From: Chamaecyparis obtusa
Taxonomy: Eukaryota > Streptophyta > Pinopsida > Cupressales > Cupressaceae
Assembly (NCBI GenBank): GCA_027943335.1
Contig: BSBK01007026.1
Location: forward strand, 233,501-297,500
Length of the DNA stretch: 64,000 nucleotides
Direction: 5' to 3'
Both the position numbers and the translations under genes were made by a program. Position 1 is the stretch's first letter. Each line of letters begins with the position of its first letter. The notes under the pieces were generated by a model. That model made no database searches. It saw only the letters and a program-made list of their open reading frames with translations, and was not told the origin of the DNA. This document shows positions 46,050-58,414 of this stretch, piece after piece.

Positions 46050-46493
46050 AGCCTTTGAAGCCCTAGCCATAAACAAGCATTCCATGTGAACTCGCATAAA
46101 TCCACACATCCCATACCATGCTTCCAACCTCCATAAATGCTAACTTGGCTAATCTCAACAACTACCCTTGTGGTTGCTTTTATAGAAACAAGCTCCCACA
46201 AAACCACTAAGTAGTATTACATAAACTATGTGCTAAAACTATGTACTACCTAACCCCATTGATCCAGATTCAATATTGGGTACTTTATTTAGTTATTTCC
46301 TTAATATTAAATAATTACATCAAATAATATTACAATGTTACTATACAACTCACAAGTAGTCCCAAGAATATTTCATAGGATTCTCTACATGTTGCACATT
46401 CATCTAGGTGCTCCTAGGTACATTTACATAATAAAATAAAATATTATAATAATATGCATTATTATGCAAGGTGTACAATGCACAATTTTTACA
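46050..46493 (-). repeat. Dispersed repeat, LTR-like, copy 2
   Basis: It matches 22395-22904 in the same orientation, with a ~20-bp duplication of the CTATGTGCTAAAACTATGTACT type near 46225. It ends in TTTTTACA at 46493; the following AGAAG has no matching copy near 22395, so the pair is not proven to be the two LTRs of one element. Confidence 0.6.
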
Positions 46494-46581
46494 AGAAGTT
46501 CAGAATGTACATTAATACCTATCTTCGTCCTTGGTGTATTTTAAAAATATTTAGCAATGAAATAATATTTTTCTAGCTCAC

Positions 46582-46607
46582 ATAATAATAATAATAATAA
46601 GAATTAC

Positions 46608-46640
<33 letters not shown>

Positions 46641-46646
46641 TAAATA

Positions 46647-46701
<55 letters not shown>
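46582..46701. repeat. AAT trinucleotide microsatellite
   Basis: About 120 bp of imperfect (AAT)n with interruptions near 46601-46609, 46636-46650 and 46659. Apparent poly-isoleucine frames across it are artefacts. Confidence 0.95.
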
Positions 46702-49643
46702 TTTACAAACTTCATTATTCTTAACATAAGAATGAGTTGCAAGTCCTTGAAGCCTTTCATAACAATAATATTGTTTAGGGATTGATCCATATAGTGAATG
46801 AATGTGAAAGAAGAGTATCTCGTACCTATTCAACTTCATGACTTACATTCCTAAATAGTTATTATTAAAATAATTTAAGATAATGAAATATCAATTGATA
46901 TATCTCATGGTTGAGAAGGATTACACATTAAATAGTCTTTTCTTAGGGAAAACACTTAGCATAATTATCACACAATCAATTCCATACCTAAAATATAACT
47001 ACCAAAACATATAATTATATTTATTAAACTATATTTACAATATAACTAATACTACATGTATCTACAATCAATATCATTTGTTGAATAATTTTATAATTCT
47101 ACTCTATCTTGAGTTTTTCTTATAATAATTCAAATCAATTTTGAAATCAAATTTGTATTTAAAAAAGAATTCAAATGCTCCATGAATAGATTACCATCTG
47201 ATATTGTCAAAAAATATAAATATTCCCTAAAAATTGATTATGTACCAAGGTCTTAGTCTAATACAAGCATTATTGTTTTCATATTTTTAGTAGTTTTCTT
47301 TCTAGAGACATTGAAATGTACCAAATTTTAAAAAGTGCAACTAGATGATTGACATACCCTTTCTATTTATTTATTTTCATCTTCAATAGTCATTGTTATA
47401 AGGTTTTAAGAAGCCATAACAATCCATTAGTTATAGTTAACTAGGCCTTTCATTAATTTTTCAATATCCGTTCTTTTAGATGTTCCTAATATTTTCTTGT
47501 ACTTCAAAATATTTATTTGTGCAAAAAAAATTCCCAGAATATCCAAACTATAAAAGTAAGGGTCTTAATCTTTTTGAATAAGATCAAGAGTTTATCATTC
47601 TTTAATGCAAAATGGAGGGGATGAGGAAGAAGACTACACTCATTTTCATGTAACAAACCACTTAAGAAATAACCAAATATTTGACCTATGAAACCCTTAC
47701 AAGAAGAAATTCAACAACAATAGCACTATTTAAATTGCATCCATAGAAAAATAAAATTATAATACAATAAGAGTCAAGAATATTATATTAGGATATATCT
47801 ATCATGTAAAATATTTAGATAACAACACAAACACCAACTTCCTAGAGAAATTATGACGGCAGTTGACTACTCCAAAATCTTTCGTACTAACTCCAAGCCT
47901 AGCATTAGATTTATAGCCAAACTTTAACATTTGATAATATAGCTTGAGTGCTCCAACTCATGTAATAAAATATAACAAAAATGCGACCTCCCAAGAATGA
48001 CATGTTCTAAAAGTGAACTTCAGTTGTAAGTTAAAGAAAACTTGCAATACAAGCAATCTAAAATCTCAAAATAAGGAATTCCATTATAGAATAAATTCTA
48101 TACTAATCTAGGCAAGTGTGCCTAAATATAATTATATAGAGACTATGTGCCTAAATATAGTGATCATAAATGTCTTATAATGTTTAGAAGGCTTTTAAGG
48201 TGTGTAACATGCCCAACCTTACAAGAATTCTAGTGTTCATTTTTAGGGTATTACATCTATTACTCAACATCATTAAGAAATATTTGTGATTAGGTAGAGG
48301 ATTCAATTCTCCTTAAAATACCCTCTAAATTAGCCTATGAAACCAATCAATCTAAGGAGGAAAAAACCTATTTTTTTTGTAATACTCAAAATTACAAACT
48401 ACTAAGTCTAGTGGTTAATATAAACAATATGGATGTTTGAAGCTTATTCATCTCATCAACCCTAGATTGAGCACATTATTGTCACTAGAGATAAAGAGTA
48501 AGAACACTTATATGATTTCAATTGAAAATTCCTGAAAAAAAAACTCCTTGAAATTTAAGCACAAATAAAAGGAAAACACCTTCATTGCTAAATTTTCTCA
48601 ATAATACAATAACTTATAGAACTCAACCATAACTCCACACTTTTGAATAGTACTCTCAACCTAAATGATAATTTCTAAGCTATAAACATAGTAAAATCTC
48701 AAAATATTTAAATTTCTAAAATAATACTCTTATTCCATTTGTTTTAAATTTTTCTTTATTTATTTTATAACCCAAATTTATATTAAATTAACCAATTAGA
48801 TGGCACTCCTAATATTAGTTTTATAATATTATCTCATTATAATCTTAATATGGGGGCTTCTCCACCACCACTACTAGACCTAAATAATCCATTTTGTAAT
48901 TCATCATCCGAATTTTAAGGTTAGAATGAGAGATTTTCAACCAATCCTCTAATTTTTATATGTCAACCTACATGATCAAAGATAAGAAAATAAAATAATA
49001 ATAAATTTTAATCAAAATAGCTAACAAAACACTAGTTGTCAATAAGACTCATGTAATGTATCATTAAATTTGACCATCATCATTCTTTGTGTGTAATCTT
49101 TATACATACAAATATTATTATTATGTATAAAGATATTGTATAATAGATACTATTATTATGTATAAAGATTATATAAAAACAACAACACTAGAAGAATTTA
49201 AAAAGGAGATGAATAGAGGGAATTGAGAAGAATATGAAACACATGAATGATATACTTCAACTATCATTTTTTTTTTAATTATAATAAATCACTCTTTTTC
49301 ATCATGATGACTTTCTTGTCATTGACAAGCTATTTCATCTTGTTTTTTCTAAGCTGTTGCACAATTTTGTCTATGATGAGTTGGAATATTCTTAAAGTGC
49401 ACAACTTGTATTTGATATCATCAACTAAATGGATAGTAAGTTTCCATCAAAACCGTGTAAAGTTCAATTTAAAATTCAGCAGATAAAGTTAAAGCAAATA
49501 CAAAAAGGACAAATAAAGAAAGTGATGTATCCCAATCAAATATATTTTCACTACATGCTATTTCAACTTTTGAGATTCTCTTCCATGTGGGACTGCGGAC
49601 AATAATTTCTTTACTGGTATATGTTTTACAACATGCTATCGGA
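46702..49643. other. AT-rich intergenic stretch, nothing recognised
   Basis: No supported gene or element end. Two small direct repeats are visible (AATATAATTATATAG... near 48125 and ATTATTATGTATAAAGAT near 49115-49165). Confidence 0.45.
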
Positions 49644-49880
49644 TTCTTAATAATATCTAGCACTAATTTGAAAGAAAATCTTCTTTAAATGCATAGTTAG
49701 GTAATTAGATACATTGTACAAAATAAGCATTGTAAAAAAAAGTGATGAATAATAAATATTTTTCTTAAATAATATCTAGCACTAATTTGAAAGAAAATCT
49801 TCTTTAAATGCATAGTTAGGCAATTAGATACATTGTACAAAATAAGCATTGTAAAAAAAAGTGATGAATAATAAATATTT
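49644..49880. repeat. 118-bp tandem duplication
   Basis: Units 49644-49761 and 49762-49880 begin TTCTTAA(A)TAATATCTAGC and end ATGAATAATAAATATTT. They differ by one inserted A and about one substitution, so the duplication is recent. Confidence 0.9.
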
Positions 49881-52800
49881 AATTTTAGAATTGTTGTTGA
49901 TGAATAATTTTGATGTAGTATAGAGTTTGATAGTTTTTAATATAGGAAACTTAACATCTTTGTTATGTGTGCCACCAAAAATCTTGTGGAGAATTGTGAT
50001 AGTTTTATAAATCAATATCATGGATTTGGATCATCTTTGTATGGATCTATTGTATTCTATGGATATGATTTGAGTGATTTTATGTTTTGCTCTTTGGTTC
50101 AACTTGAAGTCTACCCCACACTAAATGTTAAGGATCGTTTGTATTTAGAAATATATTGGAGGAGTTGTTCGATCATTATTATCCTAGGTTACTCCTTTAG
50201 AATTCTCAACTTATCATTACAAAAAGGCTAGTAATCAACAAACCTATAAATTTCCTAAGATAACTTTTGATGCAAAGAAAAATCTATTTAGTGCTCCAAA
50301 ATGATTTTTTGTGTGATGATTCCTCCTTCAAGGGCAAATAAGATGAATGATTCTAGTATGTGAATATTAGTGTCCAGTTGAATGTCTTTAAACATATAAA
50401 TAAGCTTGCAAACATGTGTAACAAGTCCTCTCATTGAAGAAACTTTTGAACTTTAAGGGTTGTTATGTGAGTGTGTGATTGACATGGTATAAGGGGATGA
50501 TAATATTATTATGTGGATTGAATGTCTAGACACATAGGTGTAATAAATGTGAAATGTAGGGGAAAATGTAAGAAAACATGAGATAAGGTGAAATGCATGA
50601 GAACGTGCATAAATAGAGATAGGTTGAGGAATGAGCCCAACTTGACATAAGATTGTGTCATTTTTAAATATGTAATTGTATAAATACTTTCTCTCAAAAT
50701 GAGCCCAAAAGTTAATATTAATTGGCATGGTATGCAAACTTCACCATTATATTTTTCCCCTACTTAGAGGTACCTCTGAATCTTAAAATAATTTTGTATT
50801 GAGAAAAATAAATGAGTACTCATAAACATGTGAAGGTAAATACTAAGACATAGAAAGGATTGAGTCCATATAAGACACATTTGAAATATGCTAGATATGT
50901 TTGTGGTTTCATCATCCTTGGTATTTATGTTCTATGGGAACCTACAAAATAGAAAGAATGTGTGCAATAAGTATATTTTGCCTTGCAAAAAAAAATAGAC
51001 ACAATTTTTTTTAAAAAAATATTGACTGTCTAGGAAATAGGAAACGAAGAATAGGGCTATAAGATTTTGCATGTAGGGAAAGTGATATAGCATGCTACCA
51101 TGTGGCATTCCATTTTATATAGACATAATAATGAGCCTCTTGTAGCGTCTATCACTATTTGCAAGCTCAATCATATGAGTGTGATAATATATGCCCCCTC
51201 CAACAAATTGCATAGATTGTGTGTAATGAATTGGAGTATAGAAAATATAGTACATGAATATAAATACAATCTAACGATAAGTGTACAACAATATGAATCA
51301 TGTAAGAATAAAGTAGGTGTCTATCAAATTACAAGCATGAAGATAAAAAGAACTATATAAAATGGGAAAAATAAAATGGTGATTGTAGTCCTCAATGACC
51401 AAATACATCTATGTAGGTACATTAGGAATTAGGATGCACATATTCATTCATTATGGTGTCTAGAGCATGAGCACATAATTATTTATGCAATGCATCCCTA
51501 TTGTATAGAAAATCTCACTTTATAAGTTCAAGATAAGTTGAAGGAAGGTATGATGCCCCCAATGTAAAATAATAAGCTATAATATCAAAAGAAGAAGTGG
51601 GGAAGGTAGGTTTTCCCCAATCTAAAGAGGCAGCTCTAGGATTAATATTAGGAAATTAAATCACTATTACCATGTGTAAGACATGGTACCCATGCTGTCA
51701 ATATATGAAATCAAAGCTTAATGTAAAATAAGAAAGGTATAATGCTCCCCAATCTAAAAGGATAAATCTAGAAGTATAAATGGCAATATGGGCTTATAAA
51801 GTGGTATAAGATAAGGCATGAGGACCACCATAAGTATGTGGTTTAGGTATGGAAAAAGTTAAAAAATGAGGAATATGGGTATAAATGTTTATAATAGATA
51901 GGAAGAAATTGAGGCAAATTTAGAAATTTAAATCACAAGGTATGGATTGTAAAATCATGAGTCAATAAACATAAAAGTAAATATGAATAAGGATGCACAA
52001 GGTGATGCATAAAATTGGTAGTTAAACAATCAAATAGAATGGAAAATATAATCAAATGTTAGGGTAAAATAAAGCATGGAAATTTATATAAATATTATAG
52101 AAGTTGCAAACAAACATAAAAGTAACTATACCAATGAAAAGGGGAATGGAGGATGATATACATTGATTCAAATGTAGAAGATGAAACATGAGAATGTGAA
52201 ACACAATGACCAAGGTAAAATTAAAAAGCCCAAAGTATAAAATCAATAAAATCAAACGAATAGGAAATATAAATTATAGTTTTGTAAATTTATAGTGATG
52301 CTCATGTATCATTTAACCTAGATGGCTAAAACCTCAGCCACAACAAGGTCATTGTCATTACAACAAAATCTAACATATAGGTATCTTTTTTTAATCTGTG
52401 TTTTCTCCTCTTTTCTTACTTTTGTATTATATGTATTCAATCTATAAAATATTTTATACAAACCATAGCATCACATTAGGATTATATTTTTGTATCTAAA
52501 TTCCATGTTGTATGGTTGTGGTAGAATGATTGTTATTGGATGTATGACAATTATTTTTGGTACCCAAGAAATTTTTCCATGCATGAAACTTAAATTTTTG
52601 TATCACTTTTGATTCTACCTTTTTTCCTTATTTTGTTCATATATGATATGTGGCTCTTTATGATTCTTAGAAGATAAACAAGTGATTTTTTATTCATTTT
52701 ATAAGATTTTGTATTTCACTATCTCTAGGTTTTTGTGGAATTTCTTTATTATCCCATATCTTTTTCATTGTTTTTGTTGGTTACTAATAGAATGTGATTT

Positions 52801-54937
52801 AATGTTCCTTGAGCATAGGAATGTATCTATCTAAAACTTAAAGTGGATCTATAATGGGTTAAAATGAATTTTATTAACCTTAGTAACTCTACCTTCATGA
52901 ATGAATTTGACACATATATGTGCCATAGAAGGTACATATCATAAATGTTTGAACTATGACCCGCGAAGTGAAATAAAAAATTTATAAAATTAATTACAAC
53001 CTAGTATAACATGGATACTGCATAAAATCCAATCATGATTATTGTAATTACACAAAGAAAAGTATAAATCAATAACCAAATTGACATCTTTGATGATACA
53101 TCAAAATATGCATAAGATGATAGTTTCGTATGTTCTTCTACCAAATCATCTTATGTGCATGGATTGTATTGATTTGTAATATATGTGAGTAAATAATTAA
53201 TTGATGCATCATTTACCTTTAGACAACATATAATTGGAAAAAATAGTTATTTTAAATGGTAATTTTACATCATAAAATGCAATGGTAGAGTAAGAGGAGG
53301 AGGAGGAGATGTAACATTAATGTCAATCATTTCCATAAAGGCACATGTATGTGATCTATTATGAAGCCCAACATGAACATGACATACATTATCATTATTC
53401 TTGAATTCACTAGTATCATGTGCCTCCACATTCTTTCTATGGTCTAGAAAGTGGTTTATACATAAAATTTTACCTTGATGTGTAGGTACAATCAATACAT
53501 TCCTATTGGCATCAACACCTTCAACATGAATCATTATGTTATGTATAAATTATTGTGCCTTGTCTTTGAGGCTCATGTATTATTGAGTATAATGATCTCT
53601 AACTGTATACAAATCATCAAATGTATTATCACTATATATTCTAGGAATTGGTTTGTGATGGGGATGATTTTCATAATAAAATAAATAAATGCAAATTATT
53701 CTGCCCTCAAGGTGACAAGAGGTTAAATACAAATGTAGAAATGAATTCAATGACAATATATTTGGAAATAAGATACAAGAATCAAATAAAAATTACATTA
53801 GACACAATTCCAAAACAAAGGAATATTCACAATAATAATTATGTTATTCATTGGCTATTCTTCCAAGTAATCAACACATGGAACTGTGCATTTTATTCTT
53901 TGATATAAAGGAAAGAAATTATGAATGTAAATATCCATCTATTCCATCAGATGTCAGCTATAGATCATCTACTTATGCCTGTGTTTCTTACCCCCTAATT
54001 GGTACCTCCAAGGAATGACAAAAAATTAAGTTCAATGCTTCTATTATTCAACCCCACTCCAAATTATCTTGTCATTCATTCCTTCTTCCACACTGGCTTA
54101 TGTTTTCCTAGCCAAAATTTTATACTCTTCTCTTGATTTCTAGTGGTCTATCCCTACCTATCATGCTCCCTCCTCTTTCATCTTCGATCTCTCCTCTTCT
54201 TCCAACCATTTTCTCTCTTCTTTTTGGCATTACTAAAAGGTTCCAAGAATGAACCATTTAAATATGCACCCATTTCCAAAGATTCCACTTAGGATAGGCC
54301 ACATGGATGTTGACAAGAGGTTGTGGAATTTGGCTTATGTCTATCAATTTCATTTACTTGGAGTGTCTAAACCATTTCAACAATTAATTTGTTCATAGGT
54401 TGTAATCATCACATTTCCTTTATAGTGTAGGAATAACTTAGATTTTACATTTGAGTTCAAACTTCAACCAGACAACAAGTGGGATAAATCAAATCAAAAT
54501 CTTATTTTTGTGTGTATCTGGATCATGAAGTGACATAAAATGGCCAAAATAATGCATTTGGTAGATGGAAGGGACAACATATACCTTAAGGGTGGTAAAT
54601 AGGCATGGGACTACACTTAGTGTTGCATTTACAGGGCTAAAGAAGTAGTTCAACACTAAATTTTCAATACATGCACCATGTCACAATCTTTAGAAGTCAA
54701 ATTAGGTTGTTAGTAAAAGAAACATTAATTCAAAAAAGATGATGAATTATTGTCACCTCACACACCCACAAGAAGCACACCACTTTCTTCACATCACTAC
54801 AGGGTTGTGGGTGTGTTAATAAATTGACTATACACATGCACACTTAATTGAGTAAGCATATTGAAAATAATCCAGAAAGCACACAAACTAGATCCTTTGA
54901 TCATCACAAAGATGATCAAACCTTATGGTTTAATACA
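49881..54937. other. Intergenic stretch, no genes recognised
   Basis: Frames such as 49965-50231 (+) and 50453-50737 (-) are open but match no family pattern. Around 51535-51770 three related phrases recur (GGTATGATGCCCCCAATG, GGTTTTCCCCAATCTAAAG, GGTATAATGCTCCCCAATC), a degenerate local repeat. 54000-54240 is pyrimidine-rich on the + strand. A short GGA run lies at 53296-53310. Confidence 0.4.
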
Positions 54938-54942
54938 GAAGG

Positions 54943-56420
54943 TGTTAGAATAACTGAGAGGGGGGTGAATCAGTTATCTAGTGTCCCAATTCAAAATGTA
55001 TAATCCAAAACAATTCTACTACTTCTGCAAGTCGGTAAACATAAAATACATCCACTGTCTGTGTATTTACCGATTGACAATCTAAACTCTATAATAATTA
55101 CCGATTAAATCTAACATGTAATATGCAAAGTATGATCACAAACAAATATCACAATCAACACATAACACAAGAGATTTAATGTGGAAACCCTGTAAAGGGA
55201 AAAACCACCTGGGACCGGCAACCCAAAATTGTTCACTCTTCTGAAGTGAGGTCGGTGAAGACCCAACCTTGTTAAAGGTTTACAAACACATTGTTAGGTG
55301 TGACCTTGTTAGAGGATTTTAGACCAGAAGTTATCATCCAACCAGCAGTCACTCTAGGGTTGATAGGATAACAATGTTCACTCTATGAATGAAGCATCAA
55401 AAGACTTTCATAGTCCACTCGGTTAAGAGATTTGACTATGTACAATGGTTAAATGTGTAACAGTAGGTGATCTGCCTAAATACAACTTCAGTTTGCAATT
55501 TATAGATCAATGTTTAGCTCATTCAAATATTTCTAACCAATATAACACTTCAGATTCAATACTGTATCAACTTACTATTCGTCGGTAATAACTCTCTGTA
55601 GCTAGGTAACTATTCTGCAGCTCAGTTCTTATTAACTAGTATGATCAGAAAAACTTCTCCACGTGATTATTTTGCAGTATCTTCTTCTTTCGGCATCTGT
55701 TTCATAATGCAACCAATGTCTCTTATATAGATAAGTAAATCATTTTCTTTTCCTCCATCAGATTTTACCGCTTAATCATATTCATAGATTTTGCTTCTTT
55801 AAGTTCCCTCGGTTGATGTGTTAGTAACATGTTTCAATCTTCTCCATTAGATCCTTTTGATTTAGGTTAGCCATTGATTTTCATAACAAACATTATCTGT
55901 TACCTCGATTTCATACACTTTACAGCTCATCACTTTATCGGCTAAACTGATCATTTAATTCCTTTCTATTTTTCTCAGTTAACAAAGAAATGCATCGGTG
56001 AACACAAGCTTGGTTAATACTGTGCTCAGTATACACTACACTTCATCGATGTATACTAAAATGCTTTATTTACCGACAACACTGCTTTGTGTCTTTCAGC
56101 TCTATTCTTCATCATAGATGAATGCAACATAATAAAGTCAATTCCATCAAGTCATAGACTCATCAACAAGTTACTCAGTGTATTCCTTATCCTCATTTGT
56201 CATATACATCTTCCTCATGTAGATATTTTTGTTCTTCATCTCTTTCACCTTCCTTCAGATGTGTCGGTATAGTAACTTACAAGATAAGTACTGTCAAGCT
56301 AGTTGACATCAATGACAACATAATACTAATTTAATCATCTTGCATATCTGATAATCAACTCCTCAGTAATCTTGAATTATAGATTCTTCATTCTGGTTCT
56401 GAATCAGTTGTAGTTCATCA
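54943..56420 (-). mobile_element. Solo LTR (1478 bp) with target duplication GAAGG
   Basis: On the + strand it starts TGTTAGAATAACTGAG and ends GTAGTTCATCA. The flanks 54938-54942 and 56421-56425 are both GAAGG. Its left end (TGAATCAGTTAT preceded by a G-run) is the reverse complement in style of the inner end of the copia LTR at 33300-33349, so it is a - strand LTR of a related element. It carries CGGT/ACCG-rich phrases like the X LTRs. No internal region is present, consistent with LTR-LTR recombination. Confidence 0.82.
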
Positions 56421-56425
56421 GAAGG

Positions 56426-56989
56426 GCCCACTAATCCTTGACTTGACTTCACCCCGCACACTCGCAAACATCAAGGAAAACCATAAGATAAAAATTCAAG
56501 GATGAAAGGTACCTTATATTTTTTTTTAAATGATGGCCTCACATACCCACATTCATAAGGAAATACAACATAAGATACCCGTGAGGAAGCAAGGTGGCCA
56601 TAAAGGAAAATAACATGGTTTTTTAGAAATAAAAATTTCTTTAACATGGTGAGTTAGCAACAAGCATCAGAAAACACAATGTTTTGGCCCATGTATGAAA
56701 TATTTTTAACCTATAATGAAAGTGATTGAGATTGATTATCTATGATGGGTTAATGGTGGAAGAATAGCCAACATTTCTGGAAAATCAGAGGGGATGCTTT
56801 CCTTCTAAGCATATGTCATTTTCCTTTAAGAAATACATTAGGCATGGATTCATCAAGGCTAAAAAAATGACATGTTATCCATCTACAACAACATGAAATT
56901 TGTAACTTCTACAACCTGAACAAAAGACTAAAACATGGTATCTCTAGGAGGAAAAAATCTTGTGCTCGTGCACTTCTTGGAAAGAAAAA
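56426..56989 (-). other. Sequence downstream of Tat-like integrase, decayed
   Basis: If the integrase at 57.0-58.4 kb belongs to a Tat element, this and 54740-54937 (the solo LTR interrupts them) would be its 3' end. Nothing coding is readable and no LTR matching 1-2650 was recognised. Confidence 0.35.
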
Positions 56990-58414
56990 ACATCCAATCT
57001 ACTATGTACATGGTCTTAACCTCCCTTAAAATAAAGGTTTAATATGGGTCCATTGACTAGAATGGGAAGGATTTCTCAATCATGCCTAGATGTCTAAAAT
57101 GCAATGGCCTCTTTACAATTGGCAATGACATAAGGACCACTCTAGAGAACATCAAATTTGGAGTGCCCACATACCTAGTTTATCTCTATCTGGATCTTAA
57201 CCTCCCTTAAAATAAAGGTTTAATATGGGTCCATTGACTAGAATGGGAAGGATTTCTCAATCATGCCTAGATGTCTAAAATGCAATGGCCTCTTTACAAT
57301 TGGCAATGACATAAGGACCACTCCAGAGAACATCAAATTTGGAGTGCCCACATACCTAGTTTATCTCTATCTGGATCCCACTTGAGAACAAGGTCTCCTT
57401 CCTTAAAGAATCTATGAGTATCCCTTTTGTCAAAAATCCTCTTGACCTGTCACTGATGAGATTCAAGAGTATGCATATCCTAGTTTATGATTTCTTCTAA
57501 CTTCATTATCTTAGCTAGTTTTACTATCATAGCATCATCCGTAATTAGCTCCAATTGATGCACTAACTTAAGAGAGAGCAAGTCAAGTGATAGTGAAATT
57601 GTTTCTTCTCTTCCATATACCAACATGAATGGTGAGTTGTCAAGTTCTCTATTAGGTGTGATCCTATCATCCCTCAAGTCTCTCATTAATTTAATATTCC
57701 AAGACCTCTCATTGTCTTCAATTGTCTTTTTGATTATCCTAATGAGATTCTTGTTCTAGGACTCAACCAAGCCATTTACTTTAGGGTAATAATTAGAGGA
57801 TGGACGTATTTAAGTATATCACATTCTCAACTACCCAAGAGTAGATTTGAGTTTCAAAAAATTATTTGGCATTATCTAATATGATGGTAGATGGAGTGCA
57901 AATCTAGTCATGATTCCATCAAGGAATTCTACTAATGAATCATATGTGGAATCCTTCAAGGATATTGCTTATGTGCATCCATTGAATTAATATGTTGCAA
58001 TAGAAATCCATTTGTGACCAAGACTCAAAGGTGGGTGAATTGGACCAATGAAATCCAAACCACATTGTGTAAAAGGTCAATCTATCTAAATGGGATGGAG
58101 AGGAAGGGAAGCCAATCTATATTTACCTAAGAAGAAGGCACATTTTTTACACTTTCTCACCCATTGATGTGAACCCTTAAATAGGCTTGGTAAATAATAA
58201 CCAACCCTCATTATCTTCATGGTTGTGGCCCTTGCAAAGAAATGACTACCTAAATGACCATCATGAAATTCTTATAGTAGTATGTTGACCTAATTTGTAT
58301 TGATGCATCTTAGCAAGACTTCGTTAGAGTATTTTCTAAAAAGTATACCATCCACAAAGGCATAGGGAATATACTATAATATGAAATATCTCCTTTTAGC
58401 CCCATTAAGGCCTT
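56990..58414 (-). pseudogene. int: Tat-like gypsy integrase, decayed and truncated
   Basis: On the - strand in several frames: a zinc-domain region (ATTMKIMRVGYY then VRKC.KCAFFLGKYRLAS near 58150), VQWGLDFIGPI-like DFIGPI...LGHKWI near 58050-58000 marking the catalytic core start, an EFLDGI.TR..TPI block near 57900, SPFMLVYGREETISLSLDL (57640) and a LELITDDAM block, then LWSGPYVIA near 57140-57320 in the C-terminal part. This pattern is typical of Tat/Athila integrases. Many stops are present. It ends near 58414, where the X + copy LTR begins. No RT lies upstream of it on this strand, so it is an orphan half. Confidence 0.75.
57014..57375. repeat. 181-bp tandem duplication in the integrase tail
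   Basis: Units 57014-57194 and 57195-57375 start TCTTAACCTCCC or its continuation and end TCTCTATCTGGA. They differ at about one base (CTCTAGAG versus CTCCAGAG), so the event is much younger than the surrounding integrase decay. Confidence 0.92.

Noticed and set aside
46578..46790. Open frame encoding a poly-isoleucine protein
   Set aside because: It is the translation of the AAT microsatellite.
49965..50231. 88-codon frame near the 118-bp duplication as a gene
   Set aside because: No family pattern, neighbouring splice signals or similar copy in the window; likely chance.
54943..56320. LTR right boundary placed at GACAACA near 56320
   Set aside because: No target duplication fits there, while ending at 56420 gives a perfect GAAGG pair.
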